Of a stretch of 34,347 nucleotides of DNA, positions 1 to 6,759 are shown piece after piece (positions within the stretch are counted from its first letter, which is position 1; each line of letters opens with the position of its first letter). The DNA comes from Verrucomicrobiota bacterium. Lineage in GTDB: Bacteria > Verrucomicrobiota > Verrucomicrobiia > Limisphaerales > Pedosphaeraceae. The notes under the pieces were generated by a model. It worked only from the letters and a program-made list of their open reading frames with translations, did no database searches and was not told the DNA's origin. Where the stretch lies: positions 1 through 34,347 of the forward strand of contig JAJPHR010000085.1 in assembly GCA_021325145.1 (NCBI GenBank), written 5' to 3'. Both the position numbers and the translations under genes were made by a program.

Positions 1-165
1 CACCGTTTGGTGAACCGGGCGTGTGCCCGAGGATTGTGTTGTTTTCATCTACCACCAATCAGTTCCTGATCGGTGGCGCTTTTCCAACTGAATTGTTCCG
101 GCTTAGCGGGAATTGAAACCGGTTTCGGCCTTTTCGGCAGTGGGCTTTTCCCGAGATTGGGCTCA

Positions 166-225
166 CGCAGAGACGCAGAGGGGCCGGAAATAAATTCCCC
201 ACTCTGCGCGCTCTGCGCCTCTGCG
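166..225. repeat. Intergenic inverted repeat of the 'cgcagag' type
   Basis: The left arm at 166-180 reads cgcagagacgcagag and the right arm at 211-225 is its reverse complement with one mismatch, separated by about 30 bp. Each arm is itself a near tandem duplication of a 7-8 bp unit. I associate this kind of palindrome with Verrucomicrobiota and Planctomycetes intergenic DNA, but copy number in this genome cannot be seen from one window. The rest of 1-400 shows no convincing gene; short reading frames across it are translations of the repeat. Confidence 0.55.
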
Positions 226-400
226 AGAGAATTCCGGAGTAGCGGGCCATCTTCAAAGTAGCTCACTGCCCTCTTTTCGCTGCTTTGAAAATCACGCGGT
301 CTTTCTTGCGACACTCAACGGCCACACGAGACCGCTCTGCCTTTCTTGCAGTTCCAGCCACCTGCTTGTCAGGAAAACCGTCAGGAACCATTGAAAGAAT

Positions 401-475
401 TGGCGACCCTAACGGGAATCGAACCCGTGCCGCCGCCGTGAAAGGGCGGTGTCCTAACCGCTAGACGATAGGGTC
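401..475 (-). tRNA. tRNA-Glu (anticodon UUC), CCA encoded
   Basis: On the minus strand a full cloverleaf can be drawn. The acceptor stem is GACCCTA paired with TAGGGTC. The anticodon stem is CCGCC/GGCGG with loop CTTTCAC, giving anticodon TTC (Glu). The T arm carries GGTTCGATTCC. The discriminator is G, followed by a genomically encoded CCA at 403-401. The D arm and anticodon arm closely resemble bacterial tRNA-Glu. Without CCA the gene is 404-475. Confidence 0.95.
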
Positions 476-865
476 GTCAAGGGACGCGAAATATAATCGG
501 AATCCCCATATTGTCACGAGAAATAATTTCCGCCCCATAATTCCGCAAGGCGAAGCGCGCCCCGAACGCTTCCAGGGCAGCTCTGCCGGGCGATAATACT
601 TTGGATCTCTACAAACGATTGGCCGCCCCCCTTCGGCCTTTTGGCAACGAACCTGCTCAAAAGAACCTGAGAAATTTCGGGCACGCCCTAACCTACTGGC
701 GCGTTCGAGCCGGGCGTCGCGGGTCTTGCTCGCGGCGCCCGCGACCTCCCTCTCTCCCCTTCGGGGCAGAGAGGCGAGGCACGCTCAAAATCGGAGCCAA
801 CCTCCCCGCGAATGTCCCGTCCTTGGACGGACTGCACCCGTCTCGGGCGCACTTGCCCATCTCGC
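476..865. other. Gene-free stretch with a GC hairpin
   Basis: About 390 bp between tRNA-Glu and the 3' end of cutC. I see no credible gene; short frames here lack any recognisable domain. A hairpin lies at 750-773, with arms CTCTCT-CCCC and GGGG-C-AGAGAG around a short TTC loop. It sits about 90 bp past the cutC stop but has no T-run on the minus strand, so it is not a typical intrinsic terminator. It could be an RNA-end structure or a dispersed palindrome. Confidence 0.4.
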
Positions 866-1636
866 TCACCCCAAAACCCGCCGCAAATTCGCCACCCCTC
901 TGGGATCAGTCACCGTAAATTCATCCTCGGGCGGCTTGAGCGTGCCGCCGAACGACACTTGAGGTCGGGCGGCCACCGAATGGTCCTTGCTCCCCGTGCT
1001 CAACGAAGCGTGCACCTGGTCGCAGCCCGTGCGGGCCACCACATCCGCCACAGTAAATCGATTGATGCCGCCGGCCGGCAGGATTTCAATCCGGCCCGCC
1101 GCCTTCTTTATGTACTCTGCAATGTTGGCCGCGCCGTTGTACGCGCTCGCTTCCTGCCCGGAAGTCATCACGCGGGTCACGCCCAAATCGATCAATTGTT
1201 CCAGCGCCGCCACCGGGTCCGGCACAACATCGAAGGCGCGATGAAAAACGACCTGCCGGCCAGCGCACAATTTCACCATCTGCCGGCAACGATCGGTGTC
1301 AATCGTGCCATCCACATTAAGAATTCCAAAAGCGATGCCATCGGCTTTCTCGGCGAGCGCCAGTTCCGCATCCCGCTGCATGACCGCAAACTCCGCCAGG
1401 CTGTAACAAAAACCCGCCGCCCGTGGCCGGATCATCGCGATGATCGGCAATCGCACCGCCGCTCGCGCTTCGCGCAGGCTCCCCAGAGAAGGCGTCAGCC
1501 CGCCGAGCATGAGCGCGCAATTCAGTTCCACCCGATCCGCGCCGCCCTTTTCCGCCGCCACACAATCCTCCGGCGAGACGGTGCAGATTTCCAGTTTGAT
1601 CCGCCGGGTTTCGGAGGCTTTCACGTCGGAATTCAT
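866..1636 (-). CDS. cutC: CutC family protein
   Basis: A 256-residue protein with the CutC TIM-barrel signature. It has KLEICTVSPEDC near the N-terminus, GADRVELNCAL, then GGLTPS, IIAMIRPRAAGFCY, the FHRAFD motif and LPAGGIN. Length and order match the family. CutC was first linked to copper tolerance in E. coli, but a direct role has been questioned and the enzymatic activity is not settled, so only the family call is firm. The ATG at 1636 gives a short hydrophilic leader before the conserved core. It is cytoplasmic, with no signal peptide. The upstream asparaginase runs in the same direction 146 bp away, so joint transcription is possible but not shown. Confidence 0.9.
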   Translation of the reverse strand: MNSDVKASETRRIKLEICTVSPEDCVAAEKGGADRVELNCALMLGGLTPSLGSLREARAAVRLPIIAMIRPRAAGFCYSLAEFAVMQRDAELALAEKADGIAFGILNVDGTIDTDRCRQMVKLCAGRQVVFHRAFDVVPDPVAALEQLIDLGVTRVMTSGQEASAYNGAANIAEYIKKAAGRIEILPAGGINRFTVADVVARTGCDQVHASLSTGSKDHSVAARPQVSFGGTLKPPEDEFTVTDPRGVANLRRVLG

Positions 1637-1685
1637 TGCTCTCTCAAATCGTCAGCCATGCCACCTGGAAACAAAATCGTGCTCG

Positions 1686-1740
1686 TGCTCGTTGTCGCCC
1701 TCGATCCGCTTCGAGAGAAGAAAATCGAGAACGACGAGCA
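1686..1740. repeat. Imperfect stem-loop between asparaginase and cutC
   Basis: TGCTCGT (1686-1692) pairs with ACGAGCA (1734-1740), and CTCGAT (1700-1705) pairs with ATCGAG (1724-1729), with internal loops. The surrounding DNA is low-complexity ('cgtgctcgtgctcgttg', 'gacgacgacga'). It could structure a read-through transcript or be a dispersed short repeat. Confidence 0.35.
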
Positions 1741-1782
1741 GGACGACGACGATTGCTTCGTGCAGCTCGAGACCGCCATGAA

Positions 1783-2775
1783 TTATTTCCCACTCCCCGC
1801 CTTCCCCAACCCCGGATTTTCCAAAACCCCACTGCGACTCCGCGTGGCCACCGCATACTGAAAATTCTTATCGGTACCAGCCGCGCCACAGCGCCCGTGC
1901 TTGTCGAGCGCAATGAAATTAATGCTCAAATCCAGCCCCTTCGGGTCCATGCGCGCGATGCGGCGGATGGCTTCCTGGCAGGCTTCCGTGGGAGACAATC
2001 CCTGGCGCATGAGTTCCACGATCAGGAACGACCCGCAATAACGCATCACATTCTCGCCCACGCCCGTCGCGCCCGCCGCGCCCACTTCATTATCCACGTA
2101 CAACCCGCTGCCGATGATGGGCGAGTCGCCCACGCGTCCTGGCAATTTCCCAGCCAACCCGCTCGTGGAACAACCGCCCGCAATGTTCCCGTCCGCCGCC
2201 AGCACTAATAACGCAATCGTATCATGATTCTCCGCCCTGGCTGGCGACGGCTTCAAACGCTGCTTCTGCCATTTTTCGTAAAGCTGATGGGAATCAACCT
2301 CCACCGATTCCAACCCCTCCTCCAACGCGAACAGCCGCGCTCCCTCGCCCACGAGCATCACATGCTTGGTCTTTTCCATGACCCGCCGCGCCGCGGAAAT
2401 CGGATGCCGAATACCCTCGAGCGCAGCCACACTCCCAGCGCGATGCCCGGGCCCGTCCATGATGCACGAATCGAGTTGAACCACACCCGCCGCATTTGGC
2501 CTGCCGCCCAGACCAACCGAATGCTGCCCCTGATCGTCAGTCTCCGTGATCCAAATCCCCTGCTCTACCGCATCCAATCGCGAGCCGCCTGCAAGAAGAA
2601 CCTTCAAGGCTTCGTCATTGGCCGCTTTGCCAAACGGCCACGTGGAGATAATCAACGGCATTTCGCCGGGAGTCATATTCGGTTTGGATTGGCCATCTTC
2701 GGCAGCCGGCAGCACATTGACGCCCAAAAGACCCGCCGCCGCCCCGCCTACAAATTTGCGCCTGGACATGTTCAT
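1783..2775 (-). CDS. N4-(beta-N-acetylglucosaminyl)-L-asparaginase / isoaspartyl peptidase family (Ntn hydrolase), Tat-type leader
   Basis: A 330-residue protein. Residues 4-12 read SRRKFVGGA, a twin-arginine motif, followed by a hydrophobic stretch and LPAAE, so export through Tat is expected. The mature part is a glycosylasparaginase-type Ntn hydrolase. HDT at 184-186 places the autocleavage nucleophile at Thr186. Downstream come the GRVGDSP and GSGLYVDNE blocks that bind substrate in this family, and earlier GGRPNAAGVVQLD. The family hydrolyses the GlcNAc-Asn bond of glycoproteins or beta-aspartyl peptides; which applies here is unclear. A second ATG at 2769 would also keep the Tat motif. 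A periplasmic role in degrading glycosylated peptides fits the glycosidase-rich neighbourhood. Confidence 0.88.
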   Translation of the reverse strand: MNMSRRKFVGGAAAGLLGVNVLPAAEDGQSKPNMTPGEMPLIISTWPFGKAANDEALKVLLAGGSRLDAVEQGIWITETDDQGQHSVGLGGRPNAAGVVQLDSCIMDGPGHRAGSVAALEGIRHPISAARRVMEKTKHVMLVGEGARLFALEEGLESVEVDSHQLYEKWQKQRLKPSPARAENHDTIALLVLAADGNIAGGCSTSGLAGKLPGRVGDSPIIGSGLYVDNEVGAAGATGVGENVMRYCGSFLIVELMRQGLSPTEACQEAIRRIARMDPKGLDLSINFIALDKHGRCGAAGTDKNFQYAVATRSRSGVLENPGLGKAGSGK

Positions 2776-2988
2776 AGTATGTCTCGCCTATCGCCCGCAA
2801 CGCCAGCGGGCAGGGCCATCATTACGAGAAGACATTCACGTTTCGAGAAAAATCGTGCGGCCCTGTCGGCGGAGCGCACAACTCCTGCTGCATGTTGTGT
2901 TGGTCTTCATGTTCACGCGGCGCTGGAACTCTGCGCATCCCTTACCAAGACTGGGCCGCGAACCTCCGGGCACCGCCTCCACCTCCCT

Positions 2989-3843
2989 TCAAAAGCCCCT
3001 TAACTCCGTGCTGCTCCGCTTCTGCAATCCCGGCGCAGGCGCGCGTTTGAGCACGAGATACTCAATGCCCATCTTCTCGCAATACTCGCGCTTGCCGCCC
3101 TTATCACCGTCTTCGTTTACGACGTAAATGTCCGGCCGCAATTTCCTTATTTCCGGGTCGGCATCCAGCCAGCCCTGGCCGCTCGTAATCAACGCCTGCT
3201 TCACGAACTTGATCGAGCCAACAACGTAGCGCCGTTCCGCTTCGGAGAGCAGCGGATGGCCTTCGCCCTTCAAAAAGCGGATGTTCGCGTCGTGACCCAC
3301 GATGACGTAAAGATCGCCATACGCGCTGGCTTCTTCAGTGAACCGCACATGGCCGGAGTGAAACCAATCATAACAGCCCGTCGCGACCACTTTCTTGCGG
3401 CCGGGCGTCGATGGCATCGGCGGCGGCTCGGGAAAACCGCTCAATTGCGCCGCGCTCAACACCCGATACTCCAAATTATTCTTCGCGCAGAATTCCCGCC
3501 GCGCCTCGTTGAAGGAGTTTTCCACGTCCGCCCAAACCTGTGGCCGGAAATTGGCGAAGGCTGGCAGTGTTTTAGCCAATGGGAGCGGAGCGGACAGTTC
3601 ATTTTGGCTGACTGCGCCTTCGACCGGAATCACCCGGCTGACATAGCGCACCGCATTGAGAAAATAAAGCCGTTCAGCCAGCGGAAACTTGGGCAGCTTG
3701 CCCGAAAGTCTTTCGATTATTCCATCCGGCCACACCAAAACGCTCAGTTCCCCAAGCTTCGCGGCCTCTTCGAGAAAACGCAGATCCTGCGCACGGATAT
3801 CATCAAACCCACCGCTGACCACAGTCTGTCTGGACGAGTTCAT
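2989..3843 (-). CDS. Tandem nucleotidyltransferase-fold protein (cytidylyltransferase-like), first half degenerate
   Basis: A 284-residue protein. The second half has a clear cytidylyl/adenylyltransferase fold: GCYDWFHSGH at 156-165 with intact HSGH (162-165), and RSSTELR at 276-282, matching the ISSTxLR signature. The first half opens with VVSGGFDDIRAQDLRFLEEA and shows the same strand-helix pattern, but the HxGH motif is lost, so it looks like a dead or structural duplicate. The ATG at 3843 overlaps the stop of the upstream kinase as ATGA, which decides the start; a longer frame upstream is out-of-phase read-through of the kinase. The coupling suggests it uses the kinase product (a sugar-1-phosphate) to make an NDP-sugar. 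The exact nucleotide and sugar are unknown. Confidence 0.8.
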   Translation of the reverse strand: MNSSRQTVVSGGFDDIRAQDLRFLEEAAKLGELSVLVWPDGIIERLSGKLPKFPLAERLYFLNAVRYVSRVIPVEGAVSQNELSAPLPLAKTLPAFANFRPQVWADVENSFNEARREFCAKNNLEYRVLSAAQLSGFPEPPPMPSTPGRKKVVATGCYDWFHSGHVRFTEEASAYGDLYVIVGHDANIRFLKGEGHPLLSEAERRYVVGSIKFVKQALITSGQGWLDADPEIRKLRPDIYVVNEDGDKGGKREYCEKMGIEYLVLKRAPAPGLQKRSSTELRGF

Positions 3844-4637
3844 TTGCCGGCGATGCGGACCTTGATTTGAAACGCGCCCGGCACCTTTTCCTGGGACGCC
3901 ACCAGCAGATAACCACCGCCACAACCGGAGAACATCGCGCCCGGAAAATGCTTCTGATAAGTTTTCAAAATCGCCTTCAGATCCGGCTTGATGAGCGGAT
4001 GCGCAACAACCTGCGGCAGCAACTTTTCCCAGCACCGCATCGTTTCGTTCAACGACGCGCCCAGCGCGGTCACATCCATCCCACGGATCGCTTCGAAACA
4101 ATCCATCCCGCTCCGGCCAAGCCGTGAAACCCATTTCGGCTCCAAGTTTTTTATTCCCAGAGGACTGTAACCCTCCGGCCGCGGCTCAATCGGCAGCAGG
4201 TGCAAAACCGTTTCCAGCCAGCGCGCGTGCTTCGCCGAATTCAGCGATTCGATGTGCGCTGGAAACACGCCGCCGTGAATTCTAAAATCGTAATCCAGCC
4301 GGTTCACCCCGGGATAAACCAAGCCAATCATGTCCTGCGACCCGCTCGGTTCCGCCCTGCCCATGTTCTCAGCCTTGTAAAGTTCGCGGACCAATTGTTC
4401 CCGCGGACGGTTGGGCAATTTCCCCTTCCATAATTTCAGTGCCACAGCCCGCGTGCCCGTGGCGAAGCCGGAGCGATCCATCGGACGAAAGTCCGACTCG
4501 ATTTGCACCACAACCATCGCGCCCGGCGGTTTGGGATTGTGCCGCGATACGAACGGCTGATCAATCCATCCCCCGGCGAGTTGCAAGCGATTGGGAATGG
4601 AACCAAACGCGTTGGCTGGAAACGGCCTTACTTGCAT
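3840..4637 (-). CDS. GHMP-family sugar kinase (divergent)
   Basis: A 265-residue protein with the GHMP kinase layout: RLQLAGGWIDQP (17-28) like the N-terminal substrate motif of heptose and fucose kinases, SGFATGTRAVA (56-66) in the place of the ATP-binding PxxxGLxSS loop, SGSQD (98-102) corresponding to the GGKQD-type catalytic block, and FSGCGGGYLLV (236-246) as motif 3. It is shorter than most members, and the ATP loop is unusual: Ser-Ser is replaced by Thr-Gly-Thr. It would phosphorylate a free sugar at C1, feeding the nucleotidyltransferase coupled to it by the 4-bp ATGA overlap at 3843-3840. The epimerase upstream suggests nucleotide-sugar metabolism. The substrate is not identifiable; L-fucose, L-galactose or heptose-type sugars are candidates. 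Confidence 0.75.
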   Translation of the reverse strand: MQVRPFPANAFGSIPNRLQLAGGWIDQPFVSRHNPKPPGAMVVVQIESDFRPMDRSGFATGTRAVALKLWKGKLPNRPREQLVRELYKAENMGRAEPSGSQDMIGLVYPGVNRLDYDFRIHGGVFPAHIESLNSAKHARWLETVLHLLPIEPRPEGYSPLGIKNLEPKWVSRLGRSGMDCFEAIRGMDVTALGASLNETMRCWEKLLPQVVAHPLIKPDLKAILKTYQKHFPGAMFSGCGGGYLLVASQEKVPGAFQIKVRIAGK

Positions 4638-5050
4638 ATTTTTTGCTAACGATAGGGACGCTGCGCTGCGCCCCCGTCACCGCCAGTCTCGTGGCAGCTT
4701 CCGAGCAAAGGTAGCCTCCGGTTCATTTTTGACCTGCTCACGGACCATGAATGGTATTATACACGCGTCATTAATGAATGCGCCTGGGGCTCGCGGCGGC
4801 GCGCACAAGAGTGCGCGCCCGACCGGCACACGGTGGTAGGGCGGGCAGTCCCTCTGCACGCCGTCCCCCGAAACGATTTAGGGCGTTCCGAATAGGTATG
4901 GTTGATGTTCAATGAGTTACAAAACAGTTCATGGAAAGAAACGCAGCGTCAGGCGACGGAACAAACGATCCGGATCGCACAGCTTCGGCAGCGCATTCCG
5001 CCCACTGGAACGCGGGCGAGGACATTACAGCTCGATGTCCCTACCACCAA
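4638..5050. other. Intergenic region with repeat-like DNA
   Basis: About 410 bp between the epimerase stop and the kinase start, both on the minus strand. I see no credible gene. It holds a perfect 9-bp stem-loop (4798-4819) and a 10-bp palindrome TCATTAATGA (4768-4777). It also holds stretches ('gtagggcgggcagtcc', 'gggctcgcggcggc') that look like a dispersed intergenic element of this lineage. The short frame at 4912-5103 on the plus strand is Arg/Lys-rich and unlike any family I know. The gap implies the kinase has its own promoter or an internal start. Confidence 0.4.
4798..4819. repeat. Perfect 9-bp stem-loop
   Basis: GGCGCGCAC at 4798-4806 and GTGCGCGCC at 4811-4819 are exact reverse complements with a 4-nt loop, AAGA. 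There is no T-tract on either side, so an intrinsic terminator is unlikely. It probably belongs to the repeat-like intergenic element around it. Confidence 0.5.
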
Positions 5051-6097
5051 TCAGCCGACGCCAACGCGTTCACCGGCTTTGCGTTTGTTGTATTGTTCCT
5101 TGATCCACTTGTAAGTGACCGCGAGCCCCTCGTCCAGGGTAGTATCAGGTTCCCAGCCAAGAACTTTCTTGATGAACGTGTTGTCCGAATTGCGTCCGGC
5201 CACGCCTTGCGGCGCCGTGAGATCGTAGCTGCGTTTCAATTTCTTGCCGGCGATCTTTTCCACCTTGCTGACAAGCGTGTTGATGGTGACCAGTTCGCTC
5301 GAACCAAGATTGATCGGGGTGGCAATCAATGCGTCGCAATGCGTGATCTTGTCAATGCCCAGCACGCAATCGTCGATATACATAAAACTGCGGGTCTGCT
5401 CGCCGTTGCCCCAGATCTTGATGTTCAAATCGTTCTTATCGATGGCCTCGATCATCTTGCGACAGGTCGCGGCGGGCGCTTTTTCACGGCCACCATCCCA
5501 CGTGCCGTGCGGCCCATAGACATTGTGGAAGCGGGCAATGAATGTTTTCATCCCGCGCTCGTGCCAATATTCCTCGCAGAACATTTCCGAAACCAGCTTC
5601 TCCCAGCCGTAGCCGCGTTCGGCCATTGCGGGATAGGCATCGCTCTCTTTCAACGCGCGGACCTTCGGATCCTTTTGCAGCAGGGTGTTGTAGGCACAGG
5701 CGGATGAGGAAAAGAAATACCGGCGCGCGCCCGCCCGGTAAGCGGCTTCCACCATGTGCGTGTTGATCAAAATGCTGCGCAGGCATTCGACGCGGAAGCG
5801 CTCTATGAATCCCATGCCGCCCATGTCCGCGGCGAGATTATAGACCTCCACCGCCCCTTCGCAAACGCGCTGACAGTTGGCCTCGACGCTGACATCCAGG
5901 CAGATGTTCTGGACACCGGGAACGTGCAGGTACCATTCGTAAAGCGGCTTCTTATCCACGCCGCGGAGATTAGTGAACCCCTTGTTGTTGAAGTACAGCA
6001 GCAAGTTGCCGCCGATGAATCCGCCCGCGCCGGTCACGACAATCAAGTCATCCTGCCTGATGGGCGGTCCCTTTTCCACAAGCCGTTTCTTTTCCAT
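5051..6097 (-). CDS. GDP-mannose 3,5-epimerase-like NAD-dependent epimerase
   Basis: A 348-residue extended short-chain dehydrogenase. The Rossmann motif VTGAGGFIGG sits at 21-30. LAADMGGMGFI (88-98), SSSACAY (130-136), YGWEK (163-167, the Tyr-Lys pair), ARFHNVYGPHGTW, DGGREKAPAA and QTRSFMYIDDC follow closely the blocks of plant GDP-mannose 3,5-epimerase (GME). The catalytic Cys and Lys known in the Arabidopsis enzyme correspond to Cys134 and Lys206. GME makes GDP-L-galactose and GDP-L-gulose from GDP-mannose. The start is ATG 6097; the short leader before the Rossmann strand is charged. Downstream genes on the same strand are a sugar kinase and a nucleotidyltransferase, suggesting supply of an unusual L-sugar for glycan synthesis. 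A related epimerase acting on another GDP-sugar cannot be excluded. Confidence 0.85.
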   Translation of the reverse strand: MEKKRLVEKGPPIRQDDLIVVTGAGGFIGGNLLLYFNNKGFTNLRGVDKKPLYEWYLHVPGVQNICLDVSVEANCQRVCEGAVEVYNLAADMGGMGFIERFRVECLRSILINTHMVEAAYRAGARRYFFSSSACAYNTLLQKDPKVRALKESDAYPAMAERGYGWEKLVSEMFCEEYWHERGMKTFIARFHNVYGPHGTWDGGREKAPAATCRKMIEAIDKNDLNIKIWGNGEQTRSFMYIDDCVLGIDKITHCDALIATPINLGSSELVTINTLVSKVEKIAGKKLKRSYDLTAPQGVAGRNSDNTFIKKVLGWEPDTTLDEGLAVTYKWIKEQYNKRKAGERVGVG

Positions 6098-6141
6098 ATC
6101 AACTCTGTTTATCGGTTTACGGGCAACATTGTCACCAGGAA

Positions 6142-6150
6142 TTTTTCACA
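6142..6150 (+). promoter_or_regulatory. DnaA-box-like nonamer, opposite orientation
   Basis: TTTTTCACA fits the relaxed DnaA box TTWTNCACA. It lies 36 bp from the five-repeat array and points the other way. A single nonamer is weak evidence alone. Confidence 0.4.
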
Positions 6151-6185
6151 AGAATGGGCCGCACCGCCGATGTGGTCGAGAATAT

Positions 6186-6282
6186 CTTGTGAATTTGTGA
6201 GAATATCGTGTCAATAGCCTCGTATTACCTTGTGAATAACCTGGCTACAAATTGTGAATAAGTTGTGCCGGCTTGTGAATAA
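6186..6282 (-). promoter_or_regulatory. Array of five DnaA-box-like repeats at 21-22 bp spacing
   Basis: Repeats of the form CTTGTGAATAA start at 6186, 6207, 6229, 6251 and 6272, so the steps are 21, 22, 22 and 21 bp, close to two helical turns. The last three (6231-6239, 6253-6261, 6274-6282) contain TGTGAATAA, the exact complement of the DnaA box TTATTCACA. The first has GAATTT and the second is a weaker 8/11 match. All face the same side of the helix and the same strand. They sit between the epimerase and a small gene reading away from it. Candidate roles are a DnaA-bound origin or titration site, or an operator for another protein that binds the same word. Confidence 0.65.
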
Positions 6283-6367
6283 CTCGGACTGGCGTAGGAC
6301 CCGTTGAAAGCGGCCATTCCCAAACGACCGACTACACGAGTACTTCAATTCGTGTAACCTTTATCGC

Positions 6368-6739
6368 ATGAAAGTAATTATTCAGAACCTAACCACAAGG
6401 AGGTATCTTTCCGCAGACGGCCGATGGGTGAGGGCGGCCGAGGATGCGAAAGACTTTTACTCACTCATCCCGGCGTACCATTTCGCCAGGCAAAACACCG
6501 AAGGGCGATTCACCGTGGTGTTGTATTGCCCCGATGATAATTATTGCACGAACATCATCGAAGGTGAAGGTGAAGGCGTGGCCACATCCGGCACCGCTGC
6601 ACTGGACTCCTCGGCCAAGATGAAGATCACTGTGGTTTGTGACCCGAAGCCGACCGTGCCGTTCGTCTCCCTGACACCCGCCAACTTCACCGCAACGCAC
6701 GCCTGGCAAAGCCGCCTTGGTGACGTCTGCCTGAATTGA
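6368..6739 (+). CDS. Small protein of unknown function
   Basis: A 123-residue protein starting at ATG 6368. The N-terminal 70 residues look like a compact domain: MKVIIQNLTTRRYLSADG, then WVRAAEDAKDFYSL, a block of alternating hydrophobics (FTVVLYCPDDNYC) and an acidic end. The C-terminal third is Thr/Ser/Pro-rich and may be disordered. I do not recognise the family with confidence. It has no signal peptide or membrane segment. No good Shine-Dalgarno precedes the ATG; an AAGGAGGT inside the gene (about 6397-6404) is too far from a downstream ATG to set another start. The DnaA-box-like array lies just upstream, so it may share that control. Confidence 0.55.
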   Translation: MKVIIQNLTTRRYLSADGRWVRAAEDAKDFYSLIPAYHFARQNTEGRFTVVLYCPDDNYCTNIIEGEGEGVATSGTAALDSSAKMKITVVCDPKPTVPFVSLTPANFTATHAWQSRLGDVCLN

Positions 6740-6759
6740 TTCCGCTCTGCCGGCCTCGT

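Noticed and set aside
45..314. Minus-strand 89-codon frame
   Set aside because: It translates the palindromic repeat at 166-225; no independent support.
750..773. Hairpin as an intrinsic terminator for cutC
   Set aside because: Stem is good but no T-tract follows on the minus strand and it lies about 90 bp past the stop.
812..1861. Long plus-strand frame across cutC
   Set aside because: It is the complement of conserved CutC motifs and has the composition of a shadow frame.
4912..5103. Possible small basic protein in the 4638-5050 gap
   Set aside because: Arg/Ser-rich, no ribosome site, runs into the 3' end of the epimerase; likely chance.
4931..5707. Plus-strand frame opposite the epimerase
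   Set aside because: The epimerase on the other strand is strongly supported; this frame shows no known domain.
6397..6404. AAGGAGGT, a perfect ribosome-binding sequence
   Set aside because: It lies inside the small gene at 6368 and the next ATG is too far downstream; it arises from codons ACA AGG AGG TAT.
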